A stretch of DNA of 64,000 nt from Candidatus Obscuribacterales bacterium (GTDB lineage: Bacteria; Cyanobacteriota; Vampirovibrionia; Obscuribacterales; Obscuribacteraceae), in assembly GCA_019752635.1 (NCBI GenBank), contig JAIELX010000003.1, positions 48,084-112,083 of the forward strand, read 5' to 3'. Positions 42,551 through 52,670 of this stretch are shown one piece after another. The position numbers and the translations under genes are program-made. The notes below the pieces were generated by a model that made no database searches, was not told the origin of the DNA, and worked only from the letters and a program-made list of their open reading frames with translations. Positions within the stretch are counted from its first letter, which is position 1; each line of letters starts with the position of its first letter.

Positions 42551-45500
42551 TATCTATGTCCGTTTACTTGCGACAACAAAACTTGTCCCTCTTCGCTCTG
42601 TGGAAGGGACGCGGTTGCTTTGGGCGTGGAAGAGTATCGGCCGCGCGGCGATGTAACTATTTCGACTGCGACTGCTGTTTTCAGCAGTCCTTCGAACATG
42701 TTGTCGCCTTGAGAAATGAAGTCGCGAACATGCTGATCGCCTTGAATGAATGAGGCAATGGAGAAATCGGAGAGTGAAGCATGGAATCCGGCCATGCGGA
42801 AAGGTTTGGCCATGCGGCGACCGATTCCGTCAGCGGGATTGGTGTCATTCTTCTTCAGGGCATGCGTCGACAACATCAATTCTTCGCCGGGGTTAAGCTG
42901 AACTGTTTTGTCGCCCGCCGTTACAATGGTGTCGCCGGGGCCGCTAAGTGCTCTTACTCTGGTTACGCCGTCAATTTGCTCAACTGCGACAAGGGCGCCG
43001 CGTTCAGCTGTTACTTTCGCGAATTCCGTTTGCACTGTTGTGGTTCCGGGAGCTCTAAGCATCACCATTCCACCGAGCAGGTTCATGGAAGAGGCGGACG
43101 TTCGTTGGAACTTGCTTCCCTCGGCCGAGTACAAGTCGATGGTGCCGCTCTGCCGAGCGTCCTTTGGGGCTCCGGAAACCGAACTGATTTCCGATGGAAC
43201 GTTATAGGAAGGATTCTGTCGGCGTGCCGCTGCTGCAACGTTCGAAAGGAAGCGATTTCGGCCTGCCCGAGCCGATGTGCCGAGGTTCATCGAACGACTT
43301 GCCGGCAGCAATTCTTCTTCCAGATAGCGCTCGACTGCCACTGTCTGCTTGAGCATTTTCTTTTGTCCGCCGAAATGTGTTATTCCGGCAGATACGGGCT
43401 CAATCTGTCCGTTCACGTCGATCAGGTCATCGGAAGACAAATCGTCCGACACGTGAACGAGGTCACCGGGATTCAGTGCCACCGCCGCTCCATCCTGACT
43501 GCTCAGGCTGACGCCGGCGTCATAGCCTCCCACTTGTGCAACCGAGACGACTCCGCGAGTATTGACGTTGATGACGGCTGAAGTATTCGGCGCCACTGAA
43601 ACTCGTTGTCCGTTCGCCATAATCATTGCCCCGTCGGGACCGGCGCTTGCATGGAGACGACCGCTGTGCAGTACGACCATGCCTTGTCGATTGGTGTAAG
43701 TGCTGCCTTCGGACGCCATCATGAAATTGCCTCTGCCGCCAAGGTTACCGGACAAAATCTGATTGGATCTGGTGACCAGAGTCATGCGCAATTGGTTTTG
43801 AGTAACGTTGACCATGCCGCTTTCTGCAGCACGATTGATGGCAACGTTGCCGACAGCACGCAAGCTGTTGGTTGATGCCGGCATTACCGCTGCATTTCCA
43901 TTGTTTGAGTTTGATCTAGAGTTCGAGCCGCCGTTGGATTGCGAGCCGTCTCCTGAGACGAGGTTGTGGACTACCGGCCCGTCAGGTTGATCGCCCTGCG
44001 CCACTTGATTGGAGCTGTGTCCGCCACTGTTATTTATCCCGGAAGGCCCACCACCCTTTGGTCCCGGCGGTCCGTCGGGGGTGTCCCCTGTTGCCATGGG
44101 GCCGGAGCCGGGTGGTGGTGGCATTGGTGCATCACCATCACCGCCGGTTGTGCCGGTTCCGCCGTTGGTACTGCTGGTGCCGGATGAATGAGTCCCTGAA
44201 GGGAATCCGATGTTTACGTTTTGCTGGTCTGTAGAAATTACAGTTCCGCTTGTCCCCGTCGGCGCGCCTTGATTTGCTATGCCTCCCGCTGTCCCGTTGT
44301 TCAGGAAAGGATCGTAAAATATCGGTTTGATCGGTGGCAGCGTTACCATCGGCCCGGCAGTGGTGTCGGCATCGCTGCTCGTTGACGTACCGATAAAATC
44401 GCCACCGGCCAGTAGTACACCGGTGGGGCTGAATGAGATGTTGAATGCTTGTGGTTCGGCCACTAAGACTTCGACCGGTCCCGGCCCCATCGGACCCGCT
44501 ACTTCGATTCCCGGAAAAGGTAATACGATGCTGTCTTGGGCAATGATCGTCACTGCGCCGCCGGCGCCATTTGCCAACGACGTTGTTTTGATCGACGGAC
44601 CGGAGAGAAACTGACCGATGTTAACAACGCCGTCGTAGTCGTAGCCGCCGTGAGCGATCAATGTCACTGAGCCACCGGTGCCGTTGCCGCTGGCGGTGTT
44701 AATTCGGGAGCCGGGCCCCCAGATGTCGCCACCAGTTAGGGACGGACCGACGATATCGTATTGATCGTTGATGTGGTCTGAATTACTGTCGACAGCATCA
44801 ATGTCGAAACCGGCCACTAACGTCAAGTTGCCACCATTTGCGCTGGCGCTGGCAGTGTTGAGGTTGACACCCGATGCCAGGTAAATTTCTTCGCTGGCAA
44901 GCATCGTCAAAGCTTGGCCGTTGGTCGTGCTTATAAAGTTTTCAATCGAGAGGGCGCCATCCATCGCGACGAAGATCGGATCGCCGGCGAGCGCTACGTT
45001 GTTTAGAGTCAAATCGCCTGTCTCGGTGGAGACGTGCGCGCCGCATGCATTAATGTTTACAAGTCCGAGAATCTCTTCGACGTTCGCTGTCACGTTGCCG
45101 TCGCCGGCACCGAGATTGACTATGTCAGCCAGGAGTGTTCCTCCGAGCAGTTTGGTATCGCGGGTCCCCAGGTACCCGTTGCGTATGTTGATGTTTCCAT
45201 TGACCGCGTCTATGAGGCCGCAGACGTTTCCGATCACAAGGTCTTTGCTGGCGACCGTGCTGAAATTGATGTTGCCGTTGAAGGCGGTTATGGTACCTTG
45301 ATTGTTGATGATGCCGCTGTTCGCCAGGAAACTGGCTCCCAGACCGGAGACAATCGATCCGGTAATTGTATTGTTGATCATGCCGCCGGCCATCATGTTG
45401 AGGTTGCCGCTTGTGGCAATAGTTCCGGCGTTAACGATATCGGTGACTGAATTTATATATAGATTGATATTGGCGCCCGGGGAGTAGAGGCCCGCTATGG

Positions 45501-46050
45501 AAGACGGGGCGTAAGTGCTGATGCTGCCCGTCTGAAGCACATTGATGTTGTTGGCGGAAAGGTTGAACCCGGAATTGGCAATCGGTTGGAATCCGAACAG
45601 AGTCCCGGCTGCAGTAAGGCTGCCGGAAAGATTCAAGCTGCTGCCCGAGTTTGCTACGGCGATTACATTAGCTGGTATGACGAGGGCTCCCAGCTGGCCT
45701 GACGGAGCTAAAAGCGCGGTCTCGAAATGACCTTGGGAGGCGGAACCGAACTGGTTATAGAACAAAGTCTGCGCTGCGGGGTTGCCTGCTGCGGTCGCTA
45801 CTTGCATTACCGCGACGAATTGCGCCGGAGTGACGGTTGCGTTAGGGGCAATGTTGGTTGTGACCCCTGTGTCGCTTTGGATGGTCACCGAGGGCTGACC
45901 CTGAAGGTCGGCCGTTGAGACCGTGATGTTTGCCGTCGTCGCCGAAAGATCCAGGTCTGCCGCCTTGGCCGCTGACGAAACCATCATGGTTAACCCCAAT
46001 GACGCAGTCAAAGCCCGCTGAACAACCGTGTTCAAATTTTTGCGGTCCAT
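42550..46050 (-). CDS. Giant FHA-like beta-helix protein with C-terminal FecR-like domains
   Basis: A 1166-residue exported protein. A signal peptide (SLGLTMMVSSAAKAADL) precedes a right-handed beta-helix region (about 30-560) with FHA-like repeats (NSGIINNQGTITAFNGNINF, GNLTLVAGFDID, TGGSVTLIAHGGY), a Gly/Pro/Ser/Asn-rich linker (about 600-730), then one or two FecR-like beta domains (about 740-900 and 1010-1080; GAALVAVEQIDGVTRVRALSG- and VQLNPGEELMLS-type words). This resembles two-partner-secreted hemagglutinins joined to FecR. No TpsB transporter is adjacent. It heads an operon with the CHAT protein. GGGAAGG precedes the ATG. Confidence 0.85.
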   Translation of the reverse strand: MDRKNLNTVVQRALTASLGLTMMVSSAAKAADLDLSATTANITVSTADLQGQPSVTIQSDTGVTTNIAPNATVTPAQFVAVMQVATAAGNPAAQTLFYNQFGSASQGHFETALLAPSGQLGALVIPANVIAVANSGSSLNLSGSLTAAGTLFGFQPIANSGFNLSANNINVLQTGSISTYAPSSIAGLYSPGANINLYINSVTDIVNAGTIATSGNLNMMAGGMINNTITGSIVSGLGASFLANSGIINNQGTITAFNGNINFSTVASKDLVIGNVCGLIDAVNGNINIRNGYLGTRDTKLLGGTLLADIVNLGAGDGNVTANVEEILGLVNINACGAHVSTETGDLTLNNVALAGDPIFVAMDGALSIENFISTTNGQALTMLASEEIYLASGVNLNTASASANGGNLTLVAGFDIDAVDSNSDHINDQYDIVGPSLTGGDIWGPGSRINTASGNGTGGSVTLIAHGGYDYDGVVNIGQFLSGPSIKTTSLANGAGGAVTIIAQDSIVLPFPGIEVAGPMGPGPVEVLVAEPQAFNISFSPTGVLLAGGDFIGTSTSSDADTTAGPMVTLPPIKPIFYDPFLNNGTAGGIANQGAPTGTSGTVISTDQQNVNIGFPSGTHSSGTSSTNGGTGTTGGDGDAPMPPPPGSGPMATGDTPDGPPGPKGGGPSGINNSGGHSSNQVAQGDQPDGPVVHNLVSGDGSQSNGGSNSRSNSNNGNAAVMPASTNSLRAVGNVAINRAAESGMVNVTQNQLRMTLVTRSNQILSGNLGGRGNFMMASEGSTYTNRQGMVVLHSGRLHASAGPDGAMIMANGQRVSVAPNTSAVINVNTRGVVSVAQVGGYDAGVSLSSQDGAAVALNPGDLVHVSDDLSSDDLIDVNGQIEPVSAGITHFGGQKKMLKQTVAVERYLEEELLPASRSMNLGTSARAGRNRFLSNVAAAARRQNPSYNVPSEISSVSGAPKDARQSGTIDLYSAEGSKFQRTSASSMNLLGGMVMLRAPGTTTVQTEFAKVTAERGALVAVEQIDGVTRVRALSGPGDTIVTAGDKTVQLNPGEELMLSTHALKKNDTNPADGIGRRMAKPFRMAGFHASLSDFSIASFIQGDQHVRDFISQGDNMFEGLLKTAVAVEIVTSPRGRYSSTPKATASLPQSEEGQVLLSQVNGHR

Positions 46051-46336
46051 ATGCTACCTTCCCCCCCAAATTCCGGAGGCGAGTAAATCGCGAAACCCCT
46101 CACCCCTTGATATGCCCTGACGAGTCCGCTTGACATCAGGGCCGTACAGAGGGGGTAAACGGACCGCCCTTGGAAATTAGGCGGGATGGCGAAAATTAGT
46201 TTTATTAAATTGTCGGGTTTTCCCCTAATTTGTACTTACGCTTCTAAATATTGCAAAAAAGGCGTTTGGGAATGATCGGCCGTCTTGAAAAAATTGAGGG
46301 GAGTATTATTTTTCGACCAGCTTCGGGGTCGACCAA

Positions 46337-48835
46337 TTGATCTATCTTTTTTTCCTTTGCTCCGGCTTCAGTGCCCTTGTCTACGAAGTTGCCTGGTTGC
46401 GCCAGCTTTGCCTCTCTTTCGGGAGCACCGCCGAAGCAACGAGTTGTGTCCTGGCTATCTTTCTCGGGGCGCTGGCGCTGGGGGCCGCTTTGGGCGGTAA
46501 GTTAGCCGACCGATTGAGTGCCGGGCACCTGGCTGTTTACGGCGCATTGGAACTTGGCGTCGGCGTTCTTGCTCCGTTGTCCGGGCTTGCGCTTTACTGG
46601 CTTCCGACCTCATTGACCTCGGGGGATGCAGGTTGGGGACGCGTCGCGCTAACCATGATTTTAGCGACACTGATTCTCTCGCCTCCGACAATGCTTATGG
46701 GCGCGTCATTGCCGGTTCTATCCAAGTTGATGGCGGTACGAGCCGACGCGGTGAAGGGCTTTTCGACGCTTTATGCAGTAAACACCCTCGGGGCCGTTTT
46801 TGGCAGTCTTAGTGCGTGCTTTCTTGGTTTCGCTCTGGTGGGAATTTACAACACCATTTTGCTGGCGGCCGGAGTAAACATTGTTGTTGGGCTGGCTGCC
46901 ATCCTTAGGTCCGGGACCCGCCCGACGTTTATCGCTAAACCCGCAGAGACCGAACCGGCGGACCGGTCATCTGAAGATCCTCCGGCAAAGCTGGACGGGG
47001 GGGCCGAATCTTTGAGCAGTGCCGATTTTGTTTTCCTGTGCATAATTTCGTTTCTCAGCGGGTTTACGGCTCTGGGCTACGAAGTGCTTTGGAGTCGTTT
47101 GCTCAGGTTCTACACGGAGTCGACCACTTATTCATTCACCATAACGGTTAGTTCGTTTCTCTTGGGGCTGGCTGCCGGCAGCTTCATCTGCCGGCGATTT
47201 CAAAGCAAGGCAAGGTCTTACAGCGACAACCTGTTGGCCTTGGCCTCGGCACAGACACTTACCGCCATCTTCTGCACTGCGAGCTTGTTGTTCTTGCCGA
47301 TGGCGGCGATGTTGTTCCGCACGGGAGCCACGCAATTTTTCAAGTTGTCTGTGATCGGTCTTGCTCTGGTGGCATTACCCGCGGTGGCGATAGGATTGAG
47401 CTTTCCGTTGATCGGAGGACTGGCGACCAAATTCAAGCACGTCGGTACGTCCGTGGGCACCGTCTATGCTGTTAACTCAGTGGGATGCGTTATCGGTTCT
47501 CTTGTTGTCGGACTAGTTGCTCAGCCTGCTGTGGGCTCCTTCGATGCGTTCAAGCTCAATATACTACTTACCGCGTTGGTTGCTTTGCTAGCCCATTTTC
47601 GCAGCGGTCTGATCAAAGGTCCGATCAAAGTACTAACATGTTTCGTGCCACCATTGCTCGCATTGGGCCTGGTAATCGCCTGTCACGATCCGCTCGTTGG
47701 CTACCTCAAAAGCATGACCGGCCCGACGATGGCATTCTATGGCGAGGATTCGACCGGTATCGCTCTGGTTATGAAACATCCGGACTTCGAGGAATTGCGC
47801 ACAAATTCTGCAGCCGTCTCTTCAACGAGGCTAGAGGCCAGACGTTATATGCGGTTGCTAGGCACACTACCGGTTCTGGCTTGTTCCCATCCTGCGGCAG
47901 CAATGGTTGCTTGTTTTGGTACTGGTACTACATCCGGTGCAACAGCTGCGTTTCCGGAGGTGGAGCATCTGGATATTGTTGAATTGTCTCCGATGGTTAT
48001 TAAGGCCGGAGGCGCTTTTGCCGAATCCAATCTCGACGTACTTCACAATCCGAAAGTTACCGTTCATACTACCGACGCTCGAAACTTCCTGCTCAGCTCC
48101 ACGAAGAAGTACGACGTTATAACCTTTGAGCCGCCTCCGTTGAATGAAGCCGGTGTAGTCAATCTGTATTCGCAGGAGTTTTACCAAATAGTAAGCCGCC
48201 GTCTAACTAAGGGTGGTGTCACGGCGCAGTGGGTGCCCATGTTTTACGAAAGCGGTGAGTTGTGGAAGATGACATTGCGAGCGTTTCTGAATGTGTTTCC
48301 GTACTGTAGTTTGTGGATCACCAATAATGATGAAGCGATTATTCTCGGCTCCCTTGAGCCGCTAGTTCTCGACGTTCCCCGGATGCAGAGACGCATCGGC
48401 CTGTCCGACCAACTTTGTGCGACATTGAGCGAGGTGGGTCTCAAAGACCCGTATGATATTTTGTCGGCCTTTGTTGCCGGCGGAGGGAGTCTTGAGGCGT
48501 TTGTCGGAAACGTTCCACCCATAACAGATGACAGGCCGTCCATGGAGTTCAACTTACCGTATGCGGGAAAGCCTCTAACTACTGCAGACCTGATGAGGGG
48601 GGTGAATAATCCCGCGCAAAACCTGGTTGATACTGTCAATCCCAAAGGTATGGATCGACAAAAGCTTGCTGTCTGCTACCAGGCGCTTTCTGCATATCGT
48701 GAAAGCGAGCAGCTGGTTCTTGAGCGAGCGACAGCCGAAGAAGTCATTGCTGCTGCCGAGCATGCGGTGAGGATTGAACCGACCAACCGGTTTTACCTCT
48801 GGTGGCAGACGACCGCGAGAAAGTGGAGAAAGTAA
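46337..48835 (+). CDS. Fused transporter/spermidine synthase-like protein
   Basis: An 832-residue protein. About twelve membrane spans fill residues 1-440 (IYLFFLCSGFSALVYEVAWL, and an internal repeat LSGFTALGYEVLWSRLLRF, both carrying the GFSALxYExxW word of this family). The C-terminal half is a methyltransferase-fold spermidine-synthase-like domain (CFGTGTTSGATAAFP, HLDIVELSPMVIKAGG, TTDARNFLLSSTKKYDVI, EAGVVNLYSQEFYQIVSRRL). A short TPR-like tail ends it. Family members are often annotated as spermidine synthase, but the substrate and the role of the membrane half are unknown. The start is a TTG, the only in-frame choice after an upstream stop. Confidence 0.88.
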   Translation: MIYLFFLCSGFSALVYEVAWLRQLCLSFGSTAEATSCVLAIFLGALALGAALGGKLADRLSAGHLAVYGALELGVGVLAPLSGLALYWLPTSLTSGDAGWGRVALTMILATLILSPPTMLMGASLPVLSKLMAVRADAVKGFSTLYAVNTLGAVFGSLSACFLGFALVGIYNTILLAAGVNIVVGLAAILRSGTRPTFIAKPAETEPADRSSEDPPAKLDGGAESLSSADFVFLCIISFLSGFTALGYEVLWSRLLRFYTESTTYSFTITVSSFLLGLAAGSFICRRFQSKARSYSDNLLALASAQTLTAIFCTASLLFLPMAAMLFRTGATQFFKLSVIGLALVALPAVAIGLSFPLIGGLATKFKHVGTSVGTVYAVNSVGCVIGSLVVGLVAQPAVGSFDAFKLNILLTALVALLAHFRSGLIKGPIKVLTCFVPPLLALGLVIACHDPLVGYLKSMTGPTMAFYGEDSTGIALVMKHPDFEELRTNSAAVSSTRLEARRYMRLLGTLPVLACSHPAAAMVACFGTGTTSGATAAFPEVEHLDIVELSPMVIKAGGAFAESNLDVLHNPKVTVHTTDARNFLLSSTKKYDVITFEPPPLNEAGVVNLYSQEFYQIVSRRLTKGGVTAQWVPMFYESGELWKMTLRAFLNVFPYCSLWITNNDEAIILGSLEPLVLDVPRMQRRIGLSDQLCATLSEVGLKDPYDILSAFVAGGGSLEAFVGNVPPITDDRPSMEFNLPYAGKPLTTADLMRGVNNPAQNLVDTVNPKGMDRQKLAVCYQALSAYRESEQLVLERATAEEVIAAAEHAVRIEPTNRFYLWWQTTARKWRK

Positions 48836-48870
48836 GTATCGGTCGACGAGCTTGTGAGCTGTTCGTTTGG

Positions 48871-50103
48871 CTACTGAACCGAAAGAGTTTTGGCTTTCTC
48901 GCCGTAGCGACGTTCGACGTAGTCGTCGAGAATCTTGATAAATTCAGGAATCATGGCGCTTCCCGACAGGGTGGTGAAGTGCCTGCCATCCACGTAAACC
49001 GGAGCTCTGGGGTCTTCGCCCGTTCCCGGCAGCGAAATGCCGATGTCGGCGTGTTTGGATTCTCCCGGACCGTTAACGATGCAGCCCATTACGGCGACTT
49101 TGAGATCTTCGAACCCGGGATAGTTTTGTTGCCAGAGTGGCCGCTGGTCGTTCAAATAGCGTTGAATATCGCCGGCCATTTCCTGGAACAGCGTGCTGGT
49201 TGTTCGTCCGCATCCAGGACACGCCGTCACTCGTGGCGTAAAGGAACGCAGCCCGAGCGATTGCAAAATCTGCTGGCAGACGCGGACCTCCAATGCTCGG
49301 TCTCCACCGGGGTCCGGTGTCAGACTCACGCGAATGGTATCGCCTATGCCCTCGTTCAATAGCACCGACAGCGCCGCCGCCGAGGCGACTATTCCACCGG
49401 AGCCCGGTCCGGCCTCCGTCAGACCGAGGTGAAGGGCGTAGGTGCATCGAGCCGCCAGTTGCCTGTAAACTGAGATCAGGTCCGGCACTTCCGAAACCTT
49501 TGCACTCAGTATTATGCGGTTCTTCGCCATACCGTACGATTCGGCCAGCTTTGCCGACTCGACGGCGCTGGTAACGATAGCCTCTATAAGCACTGCGTGA
49601 GAGTCTTTCGGCGTGGCTTCCCTGGCGTTCTCATCCATGAGTCGTGCCAGCAAGTCCTGATCGAGCGATCCCCAGTTCACTCCGATTCGTACCGGCTTAT
49701 CGTATTTCAACGCTACTTCAATCATCTGTTTGAAGTTTTCGTCGTGTTTTTGACCGCGTCCGACGTTGCCGGGGTTAATGCGGTATTTCGCCAGGAGCCT
49801 TGCGCAATCAGGGTAATCTGTCAGCAGGCTGTGGCCGTTGTAGTGAAAGTCACCGACAAGGGGACAGTCAATGCCCTTGCGTTCGAGAATGGATACGATT
49901 TCCGGAACGCAGCGCGCAGCTTCTCTCGTGTTTACTGTTATTCGTACAATCTCGGAACCGGCTTCCCACAGCTGGCCGATCTGCTCCGCCGTGGCGATCG
50001 GGTCCTCTGTTGAGGTGTTCGTCATTGACTGAACAAGAATCGGGTTTCGACCGCCTACTAGTTTGCCGGCAATGGCAACCGGGATGGACTCTCTGCGGGA
50101 CAT
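48871..50103 (-). CDS. ispG: 4-hydroxy-3-methylbut-2-en-1-yl diphosphate synthase
   Basis: A 410-residue GcpE/IspG enzyme of the MEP isoprenoid pathway, converting MEcPP to HMBPP with a 4Fe-4S cluster. Seen are [73 protein letters not shown], and cluster cysteines in [10 protein letters not shown] and [13 protein letters not shown]. Length and motifs match the bacterial single-domain form. It is convergent with the transporter-spermidine-synthase gene after a 35-base gap. Confidence 0.96.
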   Translation of the reverse strand: MSRRESIPVAIAGKLVGGRNPILVQSMTNTSTEDPIATAEQIGQLWEAGSEIVRITVNTREAARCVPEIVSILERKGIDCPLVGDFHYNGHSLLTDYPDCARLLAKYRINPGNVGRGQKHDENFKQMIEVALKYDKPVRIGVNWGSLDQDLLARLMDENAREATPKDSHAVLIEAIVTSAVESAKLAESYGMAKNRIILSAKVSEVPDLISVYRQLAARCTYALHLGLTEAGPGSGGIVASAAALSVLLNEGIGDTIRVSLTPDPGGDRALEVRVCQQILQSLGLRSFTPRVTACPGCGRTTSTLFQEMAGDIQRYLNDQRPLWQQNYPGFEDLKVAVMGCIVNGPGESKHADIGISLPGTGEDPRAPVYVDGRHFTTLSGSAMIPEFIKILDDYVERRYGEKAKTLSVQ

Positions 50104-50195
50104 GCCTTAAGCTCCAAGTCTCAACAAGGAAACAGAATAGCACTTTCCCGCAGATGAGTTTGCCCTTCAACTTCTCCTGTAACCGGTGTGTGATG

Positions 50196-50684
50196 TTAGA
50201 CCGGCCACATTTCCGGGTGCTTTTCCCGCAGACTATAAGGCTCACGGGTTGGGCTCACAATGAGGTGATCGACAATTGTGATACCGAGCAACTCACCGGC
50301 TCGCAAAAGTTGCTTTGTGGTATCGAGGTCCTCTCGGCTGGGGAAAATCGACGAGCCTGAGGGGTGGTTGTGACAGACTAGAATGGCGTATGAGTTCGAC
50401 AAAATGGCAGCTTTGAATACTTCTCGCGGGTGGACTAAGCTGGAGGAAATCGTGCCGTGCGACACCTCATGGACTCCGATCACTTCGTGCCGGGTGTTCA
50501 GATGCAGAGCCACGAAATGTTCTTCAGGCGCCAATTTTAGTGGCTCGAGGAATGCAGCCGCGTCTTCCGGCGTGCGGACGGCCGTCAGTGTGGTTGGAGG
50601 GGGACCTTCGGCGACCAGAGCCAGTTTGAAGCGAGGAACACGGTATTTGAGATTGTCTTTCAATGTTGATGCTTTGCGTTTCAT
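50196..50684 (-). CDS. RadC-type JAB/MPN-domain protein
   Basis: A 162-residue protein covering only the RadC JAB domain: VRTPEDAAAFLEPL, HFVALHLNTRHEVIGVHEVS, SHGTISSSLVHPREVFKAAIL, LVCHNHPSGSSIFPSREDLD (the zinc site His-x-His...Asp) and LGITIVDHLIVSP. The helix-hairpin-helix half found in full RadC is absent, the usual form on mobile or stand-alone loci. Its activity, possibly metalloprotease-like, is uncertain. AGGAG lies seven bases before the ATG. Confidence 0.88.
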   Translation of the reverse strand: MKRKASTLKDNLKYRVPRFKLALVAEGPPPTTLTAVRTPEDAAAFLEPLKLAPEEHFVALHLNTRHEVIGVHEVSHGTISSSLVHPREVFKAAILSNSYAILVCHNHPSGSSIFPSREDLDTTKQLLRAGELLGITIVDHLIVSPTREPYSLREKHPEMWPV

Positions 50685-51032
50685 GTTGATAACTCCTGCC
50701 CGACAATAGGCGCAGCCCGGCAGGAAAGCCGATTCGAAGCGACGGTCCCGGACCGGACTGGCAGTAAAACGGTTTACATTACTTACTACGAAAAAAGCAT
50801 TTCAAGAGTTCAATGCAAACGGATGAATATTCAAGCCCCGGCATGTCGCCTTTGATTATTGTTCGGGGTTTCGTGTTTTACCCCCTTTGCCTTTTTGTCC
50901 AAAACGGGTATGTTTATCTCATGAACCTATAGTTATAGATGCCGATAGACATTCGCCGTCTCAGTTGTGACGTATGAGTGCTCGGCTGTTTTCGCGTCTC
51001 TTGGCGCACGGGTTCTGCGTTGGAGTATTGTC
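50685..51032. other. Divergent intergenic region
   Basis: Between the RadC-like gene and the MATE gene. It must hold both promoters. A CCCCG...CGGGG pairing with a long loop (about 50838-50872) and AT-rich hexamers (TATAGT TATAGA near 50928) are visible, but no complete promoter or RNA gene was recognised. Confidence 0.4.
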
Positions 51033-52463
51033 ATGTCCGGTCCGGTAAACACGGAAGCCTCGGAGCCGGAAGGCTCTGTTGACGCTGAAACTATCGACCT
51101 GAGCCAGGCGACGTCCGGCGTTGACGGCATGATCGTCAACAGTTCGCTGTGGCGGGCGATTTGGCATTTGAGCTGGCCTCTCTATCTCAACATGATGACC
51201 ATTGCGTTGGCCTCCTTTTCTGAGATTTGGGTCGGCGGGCGATTGGGATCCGCCGCTCAAGCTGCAATCGGGCTCGGTGGACAAATCTGGTTTTTTCTGG
51301 TGTTACTGGTAGTGGCGCTTTCGGCGGGCACCAATGCATTGGTCAGTAGATTCTGGGGGGCGGGCGACATTGAAAACGCCGTCACTGCTGCGCGCCAATC
51401 GATCATCTTTTCCTTGATCTTCGGACTGGGCATTATGGGCGCCGGAATGATCTTATGCCGACCGTTGCTGCGTATGCTCGGGGCCTCTGCGGAAGTCGAG
51501 GAACTTGGCTGGCAAATGCTTAAGTATGATTTGATCGGGCAGCCGCTCATCTGCATTCACTGGGTTTCCAACGCGATCTTTCGAGCGCGTGGCAATACGG
51601 TAACGCCCATGATTACCGCTGGTGTCGTTTGTTTTCTGGTGATTCTACTCAACTTCGGACTTTGCGTCTGGCCGCTCCAAATTGGCATTTCCGGGCTGGG
51701 CATGTCGTGGCCTCTGGCCAGTATTGTTGGCGTTGTGCTAACGTTGTACTTGCAACGAAAATCGGACATCGGTTACTTCCTCGATTGGAAGGGACCGGGA
51801 ATTTCCGCGGAGTGGTTCATCCGGATAATGAAAATTGGAGTTCCCGCTTGTGTTCAGGATCTAGCCTGGGTTGGCGGAAACTTCCTTTTGCTCTTTATTC
51901 TGGCAAAGTGCAATGAGCCGACGGCTGCCGAAGCCGCATGGGGGATTGGCTTGCGATTGGAAGAGAGCCTTTGCAGTATGCCGGTGTGCGCGCTCGCCAC
52001 TGCGGTGGCGACGATTGTTGGACAAAATCTTGGCGCTGAGAAGCCCGAACGTGCTGATCGGGCGGGTTGGCTGGTTGGCAGTGTCGGGGCCGGGTACAGT
52101 ATCGTTTTGGGACTGGCTATGTGTCTGTTCGCCGAGCCTGTAGCGCGATTCATGAGCAGCGACGCCAGTGTTGTCGCCTATACCGTCGACTACTTGCGGA
52201 TCGTCGGCCTGGCGCAGCCATTTGTCGCTGTGTGGCTTATTCTTGCCGGCGCGATGCAGGGGGCCGGTTACACCAGAGCACCAATGATGGTTACCATCGT
52301 CTTTCTCGTGTTCCTGCGCTTACCCCTGGCTTGGGGGCTTTCCATCGGGTTGGGGCTCGGTCCTACCGGTACGTGGCTTAGCTTGTCGATCAGTTCCGCC
52401 CTTGTGGCTGCGGCTCTTTGCTGGCAGTACAAATCAGGCGTCTGGAAAAATCAAAAAGTGTAA
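51033..52463 (+). CDS. MATE-family efflux transporter
   Basis: A 476-residue membrane protein with twelve hydrophobic spans in two halves. The first helix (LWRAIWHLSWPLYLNMM) and the words SEIWVGGRLGSAAQAA, ALSAGTNALVSRFWGAG, GNTVTPMITAGVVCF and ATIVGQNLGAEKPERADRA mirror the family repeat and its second-half counterpart. It exports a cationic or drug-like substrate using Na+ or H+. The ATG at 51033 follows GGAG; an upstream frame from 50967 is less supported. An acidic N-terminal tail precedes helix one. Confidence 0.93.
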   Translation: MSGPVNTEASEPEGSVDAETIDLSQATSGVDGMIVNSSLWRAIWHLSWPLYLNMMTIALASFSEIWVGGRLGSAAQAAIGLGGQIWFFLVLLVVALSAGTNALVSRFWGAGDIENAVTAARQSIIFSLIFGLGIMGAGMILCRPLLRMLGASAEVEELGWQMLKYDLIGQPLICIHWVSNAIFRARGNTVTPMITAGVVCFLVILLNFGLCVWPLQIGISGLGMSWPLASIVGVVLTLYLQRKSDIGYFLDWKGPGISAEWFIRIMKIGVPACVQDLAWVGGNFLLLFILAKCNEPTAAEAAWGIGLRLEESLCSMPVCALATAVATIVGQNLGAEKPERADRAGWLVGSVGAGYSIVLGLAMCLFAEPVARFMSSDASVVAYTVDYLRIVGLAQPFVAVWLILAGAMQGAGYTRAPMMVTIVFLVFLRLPLAWGLSIGLGLGPTGTWLSLSISSALVAAALCWQYKSGVWKNQKV

Positions 52464-52670
52464 GTCCTGGCGGCTCAGGGGGGTTCATTAACCGAATGTT
52501 CCTCTTTTCGTCTGTCGGGAATGCGCGGACGGATCGCCGAGATGCTCGTATTTGAAAGCTCTGCCGAAGAAAATGCTGGCTTTGCAATTGGAGTTGCGTC
52601 AAAGGTTCTACCGCAGGGGATCGTGGTAGGATGACTCGGTAATTTTGTCGCCACAGGTAACCCCCTTCAA

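Noticed and set aside
42781..43581. Plus-strand frame of 266 codons
   Set aside because: It is antisense to the FecR-like part of the giant surface protein and cysteine-rich without pattern.
50838..50872. CCCCG...CGGGG pairing as a terminator
   Set aside because: The loop is too long and no good T tract follows; it lies upstream of both divergent genes.
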